A DNA stretch of 64,000 nt, from contig NC_045142.1 in NCBI RefSeq assembly GCF_008831285.2, forward strand, positions 26,425,876 through 26,489,875, in the 5' to 3' direction. The translations under genes and the position numbers were made by a program. Origin of the DNA: Nymphaea colorata (Eukaryota > Streptophyta > Magnoliopsida > Nymphaeales > Nymphaeaceae). Within the stretch, counting starts at the first letter, position 1, and every line of letters begins with the position of its first letter. Below the pieces are notes generated by a model. It was not told the DNA's origin and did not search any database. It saw only the letters and a list, made by a program, of their open reading frames with translations. This document shows positions 47,301 through 58,952 of this stretch, piece after piece.

Positions 47301-49917
47301 TTATATATATGAATATAATAAAAAAAACAACACCCGATTGAAATAAATCCATTGACATGAAAACAAGAGCTCCACATTCCGGTTAAACACCCACATGACA
47401 TGTTGTTTGAATGGACACAGGATTTTTGAGATGTTTTGTCTAGAGATGTTTGATGGCAGAATGGGAATGCCCATGTTTGAGTTGCATCTGGTAGGATGAG
47501 AACAAAGCATCTCCACCAAAAGTTTTACCTAGGCGGAAGAAATGGTCTCTTGACAGACATTCTACCCCCCACATACGCAAGCACGGGAAAGAATGTCTGG
47601 TGCAAGGTTCGAGGCGATATGCAATTATGGCGGCATAATGCGCACCTGATATGGAATTTCATCAGTTTTAGTGGTAGTTCATGTGAAAAAATTTTCCAGA
47701 GGCACCGTCGGCCTCGACTGTGGATGACGATCCGTCCGTACACGTGTCGTCTGTGGAAGGTGAGAGATCGCTCGCCTCTGCCCTTTGCTTTCCTTCGCAC
47801 CTATATGTGGGACCCGCAGGCGCCCAGGCTGGCAGCCACTAAATTGGAGGTTGGGGGGGAAGTCATTGAGAAAATCCCCTTCCTTCCACCAAAATTTCAG
47901 GAATGCCAGTTCTTTTTGTTGCGTAACGTGATAAGGTAATGACACTGCTGTAATAAAGGCTAAGATTTGGGGCTCTAATGGACCCAGTGCCACCCTGGGG
48001 CGCCAGGCTGGCGAGCGAGTGGCATTGAAAAAAACCCCTTATATCTACCGAAAACTACAATAACAGAACTCCAGCATGGATGTGCTTAATTCATGGGTAG
48101 ACCACTGCTGTAATAAACACGGAAATTAAAGGCTTCTTAGTTTAGAGAAGGCCTTCGTTTTCTGCCCGAATTTTTTGGGGTTTTTGCTCACGTCTGTGAT
48201 TGGGCAACATCCTGAGATGGACGGCGGAGGTTTCGAGGCATGGGAACACTACCGTCAGGGGATCGGATTTCTTGGCCTCGGAAACCGTCCATCCTGGAGA
48301 TGAACGGTAGAAAACGTACTGCGTCGCACTTCAGCGAGTAACGCTCCCGCTGATTTGGATTGCGTGCTAACGTCCATTACTCATCTTGATCCTAAAAAGT
48401 GTTGAAATTTTCAATGGCATGCTTTCTTTAGTAGACTTTTAAGCAAAGCGTACTTAATTTTTTGATATTGCCAAAAAAAGTTGCGTTTTTTTTGTCCTTT
48501 TTGGTTGTTGCTTATAAATACTTTATTTTGTAAATTGAAGCACATAATATAAGTTGGGATTGTGCTAATGTGATAAAATAAATAAAACACCATCAATTTA
48601 AACAAATCATGCGTCCACTAGTTTGCATATATCTCTACGTAACAATAATAATGCAATAATATTTAATTATACTTGACTTAGTCAATCTTTTGGTTGGTAA
48701 TAAATTTGGATAGGAGATTACTTTTTCCTTATCGATTGGTAGCACGAAGTAATAATGCTAGGGAAAACTAAGCCTGCTCACAATGTTTGATATCATTCTT
48801 TATGTTCTTTCTTATATGGAAAATCGATTTCTCTATCAATTTAACGGTTATCAAAAAAATTTGTGAACTTTTTTTAATTTAACTATGAGAAAACTTAAAT
48901 TTATGTTTTAATAATACAAGGAAATCAAATGTTTAATCTCTCTTTAAACTATTTAATGGCGTAACCCTGCCATAAGTTGTATAGTTGTGGTGTTTTCCAT
49001 AAAAACAAACCAACAAACAAGTCATGTGCTTTTATGAAATAAGAAATTCATCTAGGAAAAATTCATATTCCTTGTTATGATATTCCAACTTCAAGTATAT
49101 TCAATCAAACTAACAATTAAGGATTAATTGACACAGCTAAACAAAATCTGATACTAAAGAAGAGATAAATATTACAGTTGCTTAGAAGCTAGGGGGAAAG
49201 CGAATTCAGGAAAAAAATATCACGAGGCAAAAATTATCCGGGGATGACGTTGTTTGATCCTTATTAATAAGTAGTACCTTGGCATTGGTAGGAAGTCAAT
49301 CTTTGCACTTTCGTCACACTCGGCTTAGTTAAGTTTGGCGTCAAGTGATATGATTGCGATAACCTGTCACCATTAATGATTGGTAAATTACAAGATGTTA
49401 ATAGATTCAATTCGAATTACACACAAATCATTCCTATTTAAAAGATGACATCTGATTGAATTCATGTTTAGTTTGTCTAAAATTAAATATCAGATTTGAT
49501 TTGTATTCACATTTGAGTTCGGGTCTAAATAAATATTCTATATCCAATACTTATACATTTTCAAACTCGGTTTTAACATACGTAACGCGGTTCGGATTTG
49601 GATGTATATCTAAAGCTCAGATTTAGATCGTTTGTGGATTAAATCCAGGTTCAGATCACATTTTGTTTTTGAATTTAAAATTCAGATTTAAATAGATGGC
49701 ATGAAAATTTTCTTCATTGCATTCGAAGTCGAATATGTAAACAAATGTTGTCGGAGTTGAAGAAAGAAAAAAAAATGATGAGGATTGGTCAAGGAATCAC
49801 TAGTCACGGCACTTCTCATGACATATGCAAACACGCCCCCGAAAGTGTAGAAGTAGCCTTTGAATTCCATGGTGATAATGGACCAGCTTCTTCAAACTTA
49901 ATGATGCAACAGTAATG
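47301..49917. other. Gene-free stretch with degenerate repeats
   Basis: 47580-48350 is more GC-rich than its surroundings and has two diverged related segments (about 47815-47890 and 47990-48045, both with GGCTGGC...CATTGA...CCCCTT). 49395-49690 is a degenerate GAATTC/GGATTT-rich repeat. No gene recognised. Confidence 0.45.
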
Positions 49918-50099
49918 AATGGGGAGCCAGAAATTTTTTTATTCGAATTAAATTTTCTAAATTTTGATACCGTCTAAAATATTATGTTTCAAAAATTTTA
50001 CATAGGACAATTGAAATTTTCTAAAATTTACATTAAATTTCTCGGTTTTTTTAGGGGGGGTTAGGGCCGCTGCGGCCCCATCTTGGCTCCGCCACCTGA
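49918..50099. mobile_element. Short hAT-like MITE, AT-rich family
   Basis: Begins ATGGGGAGCCAGAAATTTTT and ends CTTGGCTCCGCCACCTG, with the family interior TTTTCTAAATTTTGATAC and TTTTCTAAAATTTACATT. No convincing target duplication was found. Confidence 0.55.
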
Positions 50100-50980
50100 C
50101 AAAAAAAAAAGATGTTTCACCTTGCCGCTCCTGTTTTTTTCTCCATTCCTTCTTATTTACTTTTTTTTTTTTTTTGTCGGTGGATTTTTTTAAATTGGGG
50201 ATCATGAGCAATTAGTATTCTAGTTGATAACAAATACAAAACTGACAAACGTGACTCATGTGATTGGACTTGTGGTACTTAGATTTTTCTCAAACCCGCT
50301 TTAGATGGTATATGATCACAATTAAAAAAAAAACATTCCTGAAATATACCAAAATTTATGTTCCAAAACCGACACAATGACAAAAAAAAAAGAAAAAGAA
50401 TTGATGTAGAAGTTTTCAATCATGCTGAACACTACTCTCTCATATATATACATATATATATATATATATAATATCATAGATTTCCAAAGTTGAAATCTTC
50501 AACTTAGTGACGTGATTTTGGTTTGCTTCTACATGAAACCATGATGATAAATTCTGAAAGTGACAACTCTTGAGCCTTGATAGTTCTCTCCGACCTTCTT
50601 AGAAATGACTAACACGTTAAACAAGCAATAAGAAACGGACATTGCCAAAAAGTGAGGTTAAAACTTTAATTATGGTTTTCTCCCAAGAAAAGTTGCTGCA
50701 GCATGAATACAAAATCTGGATTTAGCATAAACTTTTTAGCGCAATCAACTTTAAATAAAATAGTCCTAACATTTCGACTATGATGTGATTTTTTTTAATA
50801 TACTTGGATTATACTTAATAAGGACAGGGCACCATGTCTCATATAAAATAATCCATGGCCACTGGTGCCAAGGGCAAGAAATTATAAGACTTCAAGAGAC
50901 TTTTTTATTTTTTATTTCTAGACGAATACTTATGTTACCAACTCCAAATTTGCATGTTTTTGATTGGTGAAACCCTTGAG

Positions 50981-51017
<37 letters not shown>

Positions 51018-51552
51018 GGGGGTTGGAGTGTCGGCCAAATGCCCTCTATATTTTTGTTTGATATGCATATTATTTCTAGATTCAACAAGCAATACCATGT
51101 TTTACATTGTGCATTATGTGAAATTATGCACCCAAATAAACACAAAATTCTTCTTACGAAGGACTCTCTTAACGTCTATAGATGCTGACTGCTCTTCTTC
51201 AATGCATCGTAAAAGGAGTTAGCAAATGAGAAGTTTTCCAATCAAATATTTCGGAGCTCGCATCAATCTCTTCAGTAAAGTTCTTGGCGCATAAATTTTG
51301 TACTTATCCAATAGAGATGACTTGCAAGTCGCCAAATTTGGGAGGATGTCGTGATTTCTAAACTCACATACGTAGATTGTACTCTATGTTGCTGCAAAAT
51401 AGAGTCACGGTGCAACAAATTTCACAAAGGGGAGTTTTGCGTTTCCTTGTTGTGTTAATAATAAAAGTATACTTTCGGGATGTTTGATGCCCTGTAGAAA
51501 TTGTTTGGAGACAAATCTTCTTGGAGAACACCTCGGCGTGAGTCCTCCGGCG
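50100..51552. other. Gene-free stretch upstream of the PPR gene
   Basis: Contains an AT microsatellite (50441-50470) and a CT microsatellite (50982-51012). The last few hundred bases should include the PPR promoter; no clear TATA box was identified. Confidence 0.45.
50982..51012. repeat. (CT)n microsatellite
   Basis: About 15 CT units, roughly 550 bp upstream of the PPR start codon. Confidence 0.95.
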
Positions 51553-51559
51553 ATGCCCG

Positions 51560-53767
51560 ATGAGGAATCCGTCGCTTGGTCTCCTTCCCTCCTCTTCTCT
51601 GCTCCTACGCAGAAACGGAAGCTTCTCTCATCGCTCCCTCAGCGTTGATACTTCTCCAGTCGAGCTTGCGGCGGACCTCCTTCGCAGCAACGAATGGAGT
51701 CCAGAGGTTGAGAAGGAGCTGAGCGGCCGGCTCCCCTCTTTCTCCCCTTCCCAACTCCTACTTCTCATTGAGCGAATTGGGGACAGCCGAAAGGCTCTGA
51801 AGTTCTTCGAATGGGCAAAATCTCGAGTACCCACATGCCCAATCTCGCGTGTTCATGCCCCTTCTGCTTTCTTCTCTATGTTCAAGCTCGCACTCGGCGA
51901 CCCCGTGGATTCCCGTTCACGAATGGAAGAATTGATTGGGAAATTCGACGAGCACAGGTCTCCTCTGACGCTGGACTCCGCCTCCTTGCTGATCAAGTAC
52001 TTCGGAAGAGCCAAATCGGTAGAAAAGTCGATTGCAGTCTTCGAAGAGGTAAAGAAGTCGCGAATCCCTATCAGGAGACCTTTCCTTTATAATAATCTCT
52101 TGGATGTTCTGGTTAAGTTTGACCGTTTTGATAGAGCCCTCGAATTGATCCACGAAATGCTCTGTGATTGTGCTCCGAACTACGTTACCTTTTCGATCGT
52201 TTTCTCTGGTTTATTGAAGAAAAGTAGGCCTCTCGATGCTCTCCGTCTAGCTGAGAAGATGGCTAGTCATGGGGTGTTTCCTGATGCTATACATTTGACT
52301 CAATTGATTAGTAAGTTATGCAACATTGGTGAGAGAAGGAAGGCCTGGATTGCACTTCATGCTGTTATGGATAAGGGGGGTAAGGTGCATGTTCCTTCTT
52401 TTAACGCTCTCTTAGCGGGTTTAGGTAGAGACTGTGATTTTTCAAAGATGAATTTGCTGCTTAGTGAGATGAAGAAGTTAGGAGTTGAGCCTAATATCGT
52501 GACATTTAGTACTCTTATCAATAACCTTTGTAAATCACACCGAGTTGACGAGGCATTGCACGTGTTCGAGAATATGACAGAGGCTGGAGGATGTGTTCCC
52601 GACGTTATCATGTTCAACACCCTGGTTGATGGCCTTTGCAAGGTGGGCAGGCGTCAAGAAGGTTTGGCATTGGTTGGTAGGATGAAAGAATTCGGCTGCT
52701 CACCGAACGTTGTGACTTATAACTGCTTAATAGATGGGTTCTGCAAGGCTGGAGAGATTGATGGTGCTCGTGAGTTGTTCACCCAAATGGTTAATGACGA
52801 GGTCCGGCCTAATATGATTACAATGAACTGCATCTTAGATGGTATGTGTAAGAATGGTAGAATAGGCAATGCGCTTGAGTTTTTCCGCAGCATCGAGGAG
52901 AAGGGTCTGAAAGGCAATGCTGTTACCTACGGTTGCATGATCAATGGCTTCTGCCAAGTGAACAATGTGGGTAAAGCCCTGGCTCTGTTTGAAGAGATGA
53001 AGCAGAGAGGTGTCGCCCCTGATTTTGTCATTTATTGCACTTTGATTTCTGGCTTGAGCTACGCTGAGAGATTGGATGAAGCACGTTCATACCTCAATTT
53101 GATGAAAAATGATGGTTTTTGCCCTGATAATGTGTGCTATAACATTTTGATAAATGGATTTTGCAATAATAAAGAATTTGACAAAGCATACGAAATGCTT
53201 GTGGAAATGGAAAAGGTGGGATTGAAACCTGATACAGTGACATATAATACACTTATTACGGCTGCATGCAGGGATGGTGATTTTTCCAGTGCGCATGAAC
53301 TGATTGAAAAAATGATTGCGGATGGTTCTGTTGCATCTGTGGTTACTTATGGCTCTCTCATCCATGGTTACTCTAAATCCGGAAATCTTGATCAAGCCAT
53401 AAACCTCTTTAATAGTATGCCAAAGGTGGGTCTTTCACCAAACATTGTCATATACAATATTTTGATTGATTTTCTGTCTTTTGAAGGTAGAGCTGATGAT
53501 GCTCTTTCTCTCATGAATGATATGCGTGACAAAGGGATAATCCCAAATGTCATTACATACAATGCTATGCTGAGAGGGCTTGCTAGAAAGAACTTACGTG
53601 GTGAAGCTTTTCAGCTCATGGATCAGATGAAAGAGCAGGGCTGTGATCCCGATAATTTGACTGCTGAGGTTCTTACCAATTGGTTTTCTACTTCTGAGGA
53701 TCTGTCCAAGATAAGAAGCTTTCTGGAAGAGACGAATATAAATGTTCATGCAGTCTCTGCTTGTTAA
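51560..53767 (+). CDS. P-class pentatricopeptide repeat (PPR) protein, probably mitochondrial
   Basis: Intronless, 735 residues. The N terminus is Ser/Leu/Arg-rich with few acidic residues (SSSLLLRRNGSFSHRSLS), typical of an organelle transit peptide. From about residue 150 to the end, 35-residue PPR motifs run almost without a break, with repeated signatures such as PNVVTYNCLIDGFCKAG, PDTVTYNTLITAACRDG and PNIVIYNILIDFL. No E, E+ or DYW domain is present, so it is a P-class protein expected to bind one organellar RNA and affect its processing, stability or translation. It most resembles, from memory, the Arabidopsis mitochondrial PPR At3g61520, which is also intronless and of similar length. 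An out-of-frame ATG lies 7 nt upstream (see findings). Confidence 0.95.
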   Translation: MRNPSLGLLPSSSLLLRRNGSFSHRSLSVDTSPVELAADLLRSNEWSPEVEKELSGRLPSFSPSQLLLLIERIGDSRKALKFFEWAKSRVPTCPISRVHAPSAFFSMFKLALGDPVDSRSRMEELIGKFDEHRSPLTLDSASLLIKYFGRAKSVEKSIAVFEEVKKSRIPIRRPFLYNNLLDVLVKFDRFDRALELIHEMLCDCAPNYVTFSIVFSGLLKKSRPLDALRLAEKMASHGVFPDAIHLTQLISKLCNIGERRKAWIALHAVMDKGGKVHVPSFNALLAGLGRDCDFSKMNLLLSEMKKLGVEPNIVTFSTLINNLCKSHRVDEALHVFENMTEAGGCVPDVIMFNTLVDGLCKVGRRQEGLALVGRMKEFGCSPNVVTYNCLIDGFCKAGEIDGARELFTQMVNDEVRPNMITMNCILDGMCKNGRIGNALEFFRSIEEKGLKGNAVTYGCMINGFCQVNNVGKALALFEEMKQRGVAPDFVIYCTLISGLSYAERLDEARSYLNLMKNDGFCPDNVCYNILINGFCNNKEFDKAYEMLVEMEKVGLKPDTVTYNTLITAACRDGDFSSAHELIEKMIADGSVASVVTYGSLIHGYSKSGNLDQAINLFNSMPKVGLSPNIVIYNILIDFLSFEGRADDALSLMNDMRDKGIIPNVITYNAMLRGLARKNLRGEAFQLMDQMKEQGCDPDNLTAEVLTNWFSTSEDLSKIRSFLEETNINVHAVSAC

Positions 53768-54113
53768 TTATTGAATAATTCTAAAATACCTTTGGATTTT
53801 GCGGCAACCGGTAACATGGCCGTCTCAACATGCTTGAAACTATGTGTGGATATCTGCACGTGCTTTTAGTGATTTTCATTCTTGCTCTCGCTGAGAAGAC
53901 CATGGGGAGGTGGTGCCTGTTGTTGTTGTGACTAGCTTCCAACTAGATAAGCTAAAGGGTCAATTTGAGATTCTTTCGCCATCTCAAATGGAATGAGATG
54001 AAAGAGTATGCAGATTTTAAGGAATCAGGACTGTATATACATCTAGCAGCCAGTATGATGTATTATGTTTGTAGTGACCTCTCATGCCAACTCAGGCCAT
54101 GTTGAGAGGATTG

Positions 54114-54300
54114 TAAAGGCGCAGGCTTGGTTCTTGCCTCAAATAGAGAATACATCTTCGATCTTCCTTCTCATCCACTGCATGAGATGGCATTTATCTG
54201 CTAAAGGCTCCCTTCTAAAGGCGCAGGCTTGGTTCTTGCCTCAAATAGAGAATGCATCTTTGATCTTCCTTCTCATGCACTGCATGAGATGGCATGTATC
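54114..54300. repeat. Tandem duplication, period 102 bp
   Basis: Copies 54114-54199 and 54216-54300, beginning TAAAGGCGCAGGCTTGG and ending ATGGCAT.TATCT, with about five mismatches over 85 bp and a 16-bp spacer that itself repeats TAAAGGC. Confidence 0.95.
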
Positions 54301-54301
54301 T

Positions 54302-54429
54302 CTCTCAGCTCTGCAGAGGGCTTTTTTTGGTTTTAGCATTGATATTTGTCTAAAAAAATGTAAAAGGCTCTCAGCTGCAGAGCGCTTTTTTGGTTTTAGC
54401 ATTGATATTGTCTAAAAAAATGTAAAAGG
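54302..54429. repeat. Tandem duplication, 66 bp and 62 bp
   Basis: Copies 54302-54367 and 54368-54429, CTCTCAGCT...TGTAAAAGG, with small indels. Confidence 0.95.
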
Positions 54430-54588
54430 CTGTGCGTTAATGCTAATTGGAAATTTTGAAACCTGCACTTGTGTTTCTTTTGTCCACTTGGTCGAGTGAT
54501 TGCTGACTTTGCTAGTTTTAAACCCAAAGATTGTAGCACACATACACAAAGAAACACAAAACTGGTGCCTTGGGTCTTGATCCATGCA

Positions 54589-54698
54589 GCAATTGCTTTT
54601 ACCTTAACGTACCAGTGTTTGTGTGTGCGTCTTAGGGTTGGGTTATGCTGCAATTGCTTTTTACCTTAACGTACCAGTGTTTCTGTGTGCGTCTTAGG
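54589..54698. repeat. Tandem duplication, 48 bp and 49 bp
   Basis: Copies 54589-54636 and 54650-54698, GCAATTGCTTTT...GTCTTAGG, with one substitution and one inserted T, separated by 13 bp. Confidence 0.95.
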
Positions 54699-54979
54699 TT
54701 TCTACTGTTCTCGTTGGCGGCCAGAGAGATTGAGAAATAATAGGCTAGTATGTCATATTTCTGCTTGCTCTACGAGAAATAGAAATACACGGTAGGAAAG
54801 AATAAGGTTGCAAGTAACAAGTAACAAACAAACATTACATGATAAGAGAGAAAAATTGGTCCAGGGAAGCTGTTTGTTCCTTTCGGAGCACAGGAACTGA
54901 AACTGTAACTTCTGTCGTAGGTTCTTCCGTTTTGAATTTCAGAGAAACTGTTCATATTGCTGGTTCTTTCTGTAACACC

Positions 54980-57900
54980 TCAAGGAAACTGGAATTTTCC
55001 ATACTGGGTCTTCGAGTAGGGTGGACTAACATACACCCACATCAGTGAAATGATGATGGATATCAAACCGGACCACATAAAAACTATGGTGGGAGTTTTT
55101 CCCCTCCTCCCCATCAATCCCTTTGCAAATGGGTACAGGTGGCAGAGCACCCATGAGCTGAAGAAGACACCACCAAGAAGCTTACTCCACTCGGGGTACT
55201 CGCTGTACATGGTTCGCGCCGCACCCACAGCTATGGCAATGATGTTCACCATCATGATGGTAATAGGAGGAACCATCAGGAAGCTCCACTTCACTACATA
55301 GAGGTCAGCAAATTCATCTTCGCTATCATCAACTGCGGATTTCGAAGTCAGTGTGAATGATATATCCACACCAGCAATCACCTTAAGGAGACCCTGTAAG
55401 ACAGCGGCAGGGTGAGCGCTGGTTCCTCCAATCAACCAGAACTGCTCGTTCCTCCACCAGTCATGGAGGGTGATCCCCGACCACTTTATCTCAAGAATCG
55501 CCAGGAGGCAGAGTGTGAGGGTTATGAGAAGCAGATAAATCAGGAAAGTTACGCTCAGTGTCTGGACTATGAATTGTCCAGTGAACAGAGACATGGCAGG
55601 TAGGATGCAGTAGACAATGAGAAAGATGGATGTGAAAGGGTAGATACCAACGTTGAAGTACGCCACCCTCTGCAAGAACTTCATTCTGCTACTGGCAAAT
55701 AGTGCATTGTTACGAGAGAAGAATATCTCGACAGAACCTGTTGCCCAACGAAGAACCTGGTGAAGTCTGTCAGTGAGATTGATAGGTGCAGTTCCTCGGA
55801 ATGCATCTCTCTTTGTGACACAATAGATAGATCTCCACCCTCTGTTATGCATCCTGTATCCTGTTACCACATCCTCTGTCACAGAACCGTAGATCCAGCC
55901 AATTCTTTGTCCCCACTCTGTTTTATCCTCGTAGAAGCAGGATATCACACTGATGGCTTCAGCAACAGTGGCAGCATCAAGAGGCTCTCTTGGTTTGGCA
56001 AGCGCACCAGCAGGCCTGCCGAGTTTCACTCCATCCTGCTCTTGCAGCAACCTCCCCTGATATTCAGCAAGAGGAATTGAAGCAACAAGAGTAGTTGAAT
56101 TGCCAAACTTCTTAGGAAGAAGCTGTGATTCAAGATCATCGAAGCCTTCGTCGTCGTTGCCACCAGAAATTATCTGTTCCAACTCATTCTTGGGTGTCTT
56201 TGGCTTTCTCAAGAAGAGCTTAATCTTCCTTCTTCCAAAGCACCCTCTGTGTTCTGTAGTTCTCGGTGGGTTGAAACCATAGAGAGCTATTCTTCTGAAA
56301 ACACAGCCAGTACCAACGTACATTGGGCCCTGAAGACCATCAAGAGCTCTCATACTCACATCAAAAAATACTGTGTTGTGATTTGCGTATCTATCGTTGG
56401 GATCAATCCCCTCGAATCTCTGAGGGAACTGAACGTAGCAAATCCTGTCGCCTCCTCTATCCAACATGAAGCACATTCCTTCACGAAGAGCCATCGAGTT
56501 GTATATGTAGTGATCGCAGTCCAGATTAAGAATGAAGGGCCCATTGGACATGATAGCACTCGTCCGGACCAACGCATTCATGGCTCCTGCCTTTTTGTTG
56601 TGGTCATAACCGGGCCTTTTCTCTCGAGAAACGTAAACCAACATGGGTAGTCTGATGTCTACTTCAGTTGTATCAACTGGATTGGAATCATCTGCCTCTG
56701 CGCCCATTACTGGTTCTGAGTTCGGAGGAGCCAGCATTGCCTGTACAAGAATTGCAAACTTTTAGCTGGAGTTTGCAGATACAAAACCAAGCACAACTCA
56801 GAAAGAAACCAAAAGTCGAGACAAAAACTTAGCTCACCTGAATTATGCTGGCGTGGTCTCCCCTGGAGTGGTCAACCTCACCGGACGGCCATGTTCCTGG
56901 CCAATGTGCACCATCAGCCATCCATGTTGCCTTTGGAACTTTGATGGGTTCGGAAATATTGCCTCCCATTTCAAACTGTTTCTTCTTGGCACGAAGTTCT
57001 TCATGTGCATTGTAAGCATCTGACCTCCTCCTGATTGATTCAGGCAGGGAATTGATCCTCACCTTGAACTCATCGTATTCTCTCTTCACCCTTCTTCTCT
57101 CCTTCACGAAATCCAACCGGACTTTGTTCTTCAAGAAATCACGTTTCTGCCCAAAATAGGACTCTGGATTCCGGGGTTCAATGTTGTGCTTTCTGCAGAA
57201 TGGAACCCATATCCGAGCAAAGCTCGCAGTTTCTGCAAGAGCTTCAAATGTTAGGAGCGCGCCTCCATCATCAGAAAGATAACATGCGACTTTTTCAACT
57301 GGATAATCAACTGCAAGGATCGATAGTATCGTATTAGCAGTAACCAGTGGAGGCTCTTTCTCAGGATCTGCTGTAGAAACGAAGACATCTATGCCAGGCA
57401 GGTCAGATCTTCCTTTCGGGTTCCTAAAACTCGGTGACTCGAAGCGCTGCTTGAGTACTGTCAAATCTGTTACTCTGTTCACTGGACAGAGTTTAGGTAG
57501 CTGGTCGAGAAGCCATGATATGGCGAACCACATCTCACAGACTGTAGACATTCCCCAAAGCCACATTGCCTCGTGATTCGGATGGCGAATTCTCCATGTG
57601 AGAAAGAAACCGAGAGCCACTAAGCGGATCATTATTAACAATCTGCATGATCAGAAAGAAAGAATAGGCACGGTCACGTATTACTGAAATTTTAATCTAA
57701 ATACAAACTAACCCTTTTCAAATTCCGAAGAAAAACTTTGTTCCATGTATAATCATGACCTCATCAGATTGAAAATATAAATATAATGGTTTAATTAAAT
57801 TTTAACATATTAAAATAAAAGCAATGGCATATTCTTTTCGAGAAAGACAATGAAGCTAATCAGACTATGCAAAAAAAATCCAATAAGAAATGAATCTAAT

Positions 57901-58952
57901 ATAATTGTCAAGCACGGCAGGAAATAAGATCAACTGAAAATAAAACTCTACACGTTAAATGAAAACAGAGACCATGAAAGGGAATCCATAATGCACAAGC
58001 AGTTATATACACAAGCAGTGAATTGAGTTCCTTAGCAGTACCTGTATGGGCTCAGAATTGCTGTAGATACAGCAGTTTTTCTTGTCAATGGCCTCCTGCT
58101 TTTCTCTTCAAAATCAGGAGGCTCCTGGAACGAGCCGCCAGTATATCCTTCCTTAGGCCAGACAGCATTTCCATATCCATAGGTTCCCTTGGTTTCATAG
58201 AGCCATCTAGCATGGTCGAATTCGGGCGGATGATTCGGAGCTTTGAATGATCTCACAACAGAGAGCCTTTTTTCGAGCTTTGGCTCCTTCATGGTGGGCA
58301 GAGGAAGAGCTTGATCCTCTGCTTCAGACAGGGATTCTTCCTCCACATCCTCCTCCACCTCTCTGAACTCTTCTTTGCATCCAGGGCATTTCTCTCCGTT
58401 CCTGATGCGCTCCAAGTAGCATTCTCTGCAGATCCTGAAGCGGCAAAGGCAGGGCAGATTACCCTCCTCACGGAGTGCCTTGCCGTCGCATCCTGGCATT
58501 CCGCAGACCAACATCATGGATTCCTCTGGTTTTTCAGGGTAGCTTTTCATGGGTTCTATGATGTGTCCCCTGGTCACACAATTGAATCCTCCAGTAAAAA
58601 TGGTTCCTGAGATGAAGCTGTTCTGCGTTTTCCCGGCAATCTTAGACTCAGATTCGCCGGGGAGGCTGGCCTGTGAATCTGACATTGGCTGGTGGTCGGG
58701 AGTCGGAGGTATCTGCACCGTGTAACTCACATATTCAGAGCTCACATCAGTCTCATCTTTAGTCTCTGAGCAGTACCTCGAACCGGTCGACAACCTCTTC
58801 CCTCTGCTGATCAGCGGAGAATTTGGACTGTTTGATATGGACGTCCTGGGAACAGGGCTGGTGATGCCCATGGATCTAGAGCCACCTATTGCTGTCGCTG
58901 AGACCGTTATGGTCACAGGAGAAGCAGGGGAAGAAGAAGCCTTCTTCACCAT
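54980..58952 (-). CDS. CSLD5: Cellulose synthase-like protein D (CSLD5-type)
   Basis: Three minus-strand exons: 58042-58952, 56838-57642 and 54980-56740. They join in frame with GT..AG introns to give 1,158 residues (Arabidopsis CSLD5 is about 1,180). The N terminus SPVTITV and later [14 protein letters not shown] match the CSLD5 type. An intact RING-like Cys set follows (CX4C, CXC, CX2C, CX2C). Two N-terminal membrane helices are in exon 2, then the GT2 catalytic loop: [25 protein letters not shown] and the QVLRW (QxxRW) motif. About six C-terminal helices end in YGKFQFP. CSLDs make beta-1,4-linked polysaccharide during tip growth and cell-plate formation; the CSLD5 type is linked to cytokinesis. 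The ATG at 58952 was chosen by the family start MVK; an in-frame ATG 72 bp upstream would add a non-family Cys-rich leader. Confidence 0.96.

Larger units (their letters stand above)
53768..54979. other. Region between PPR and CSLD stop codons, with three tandem duplications
   Basis: 3' flanks of two convergent genes. The PPR side (54114-54698) is dominated by three consecutive direct duplications, listed separately. No gene recognised. Confidence 0.6.

Noticed and set aside
56249-56650. Plus-strand frame opposite CSLD5 exon 3
   Set aside because: Antisense shadow of a highly conserved exon with no recognisable domain.
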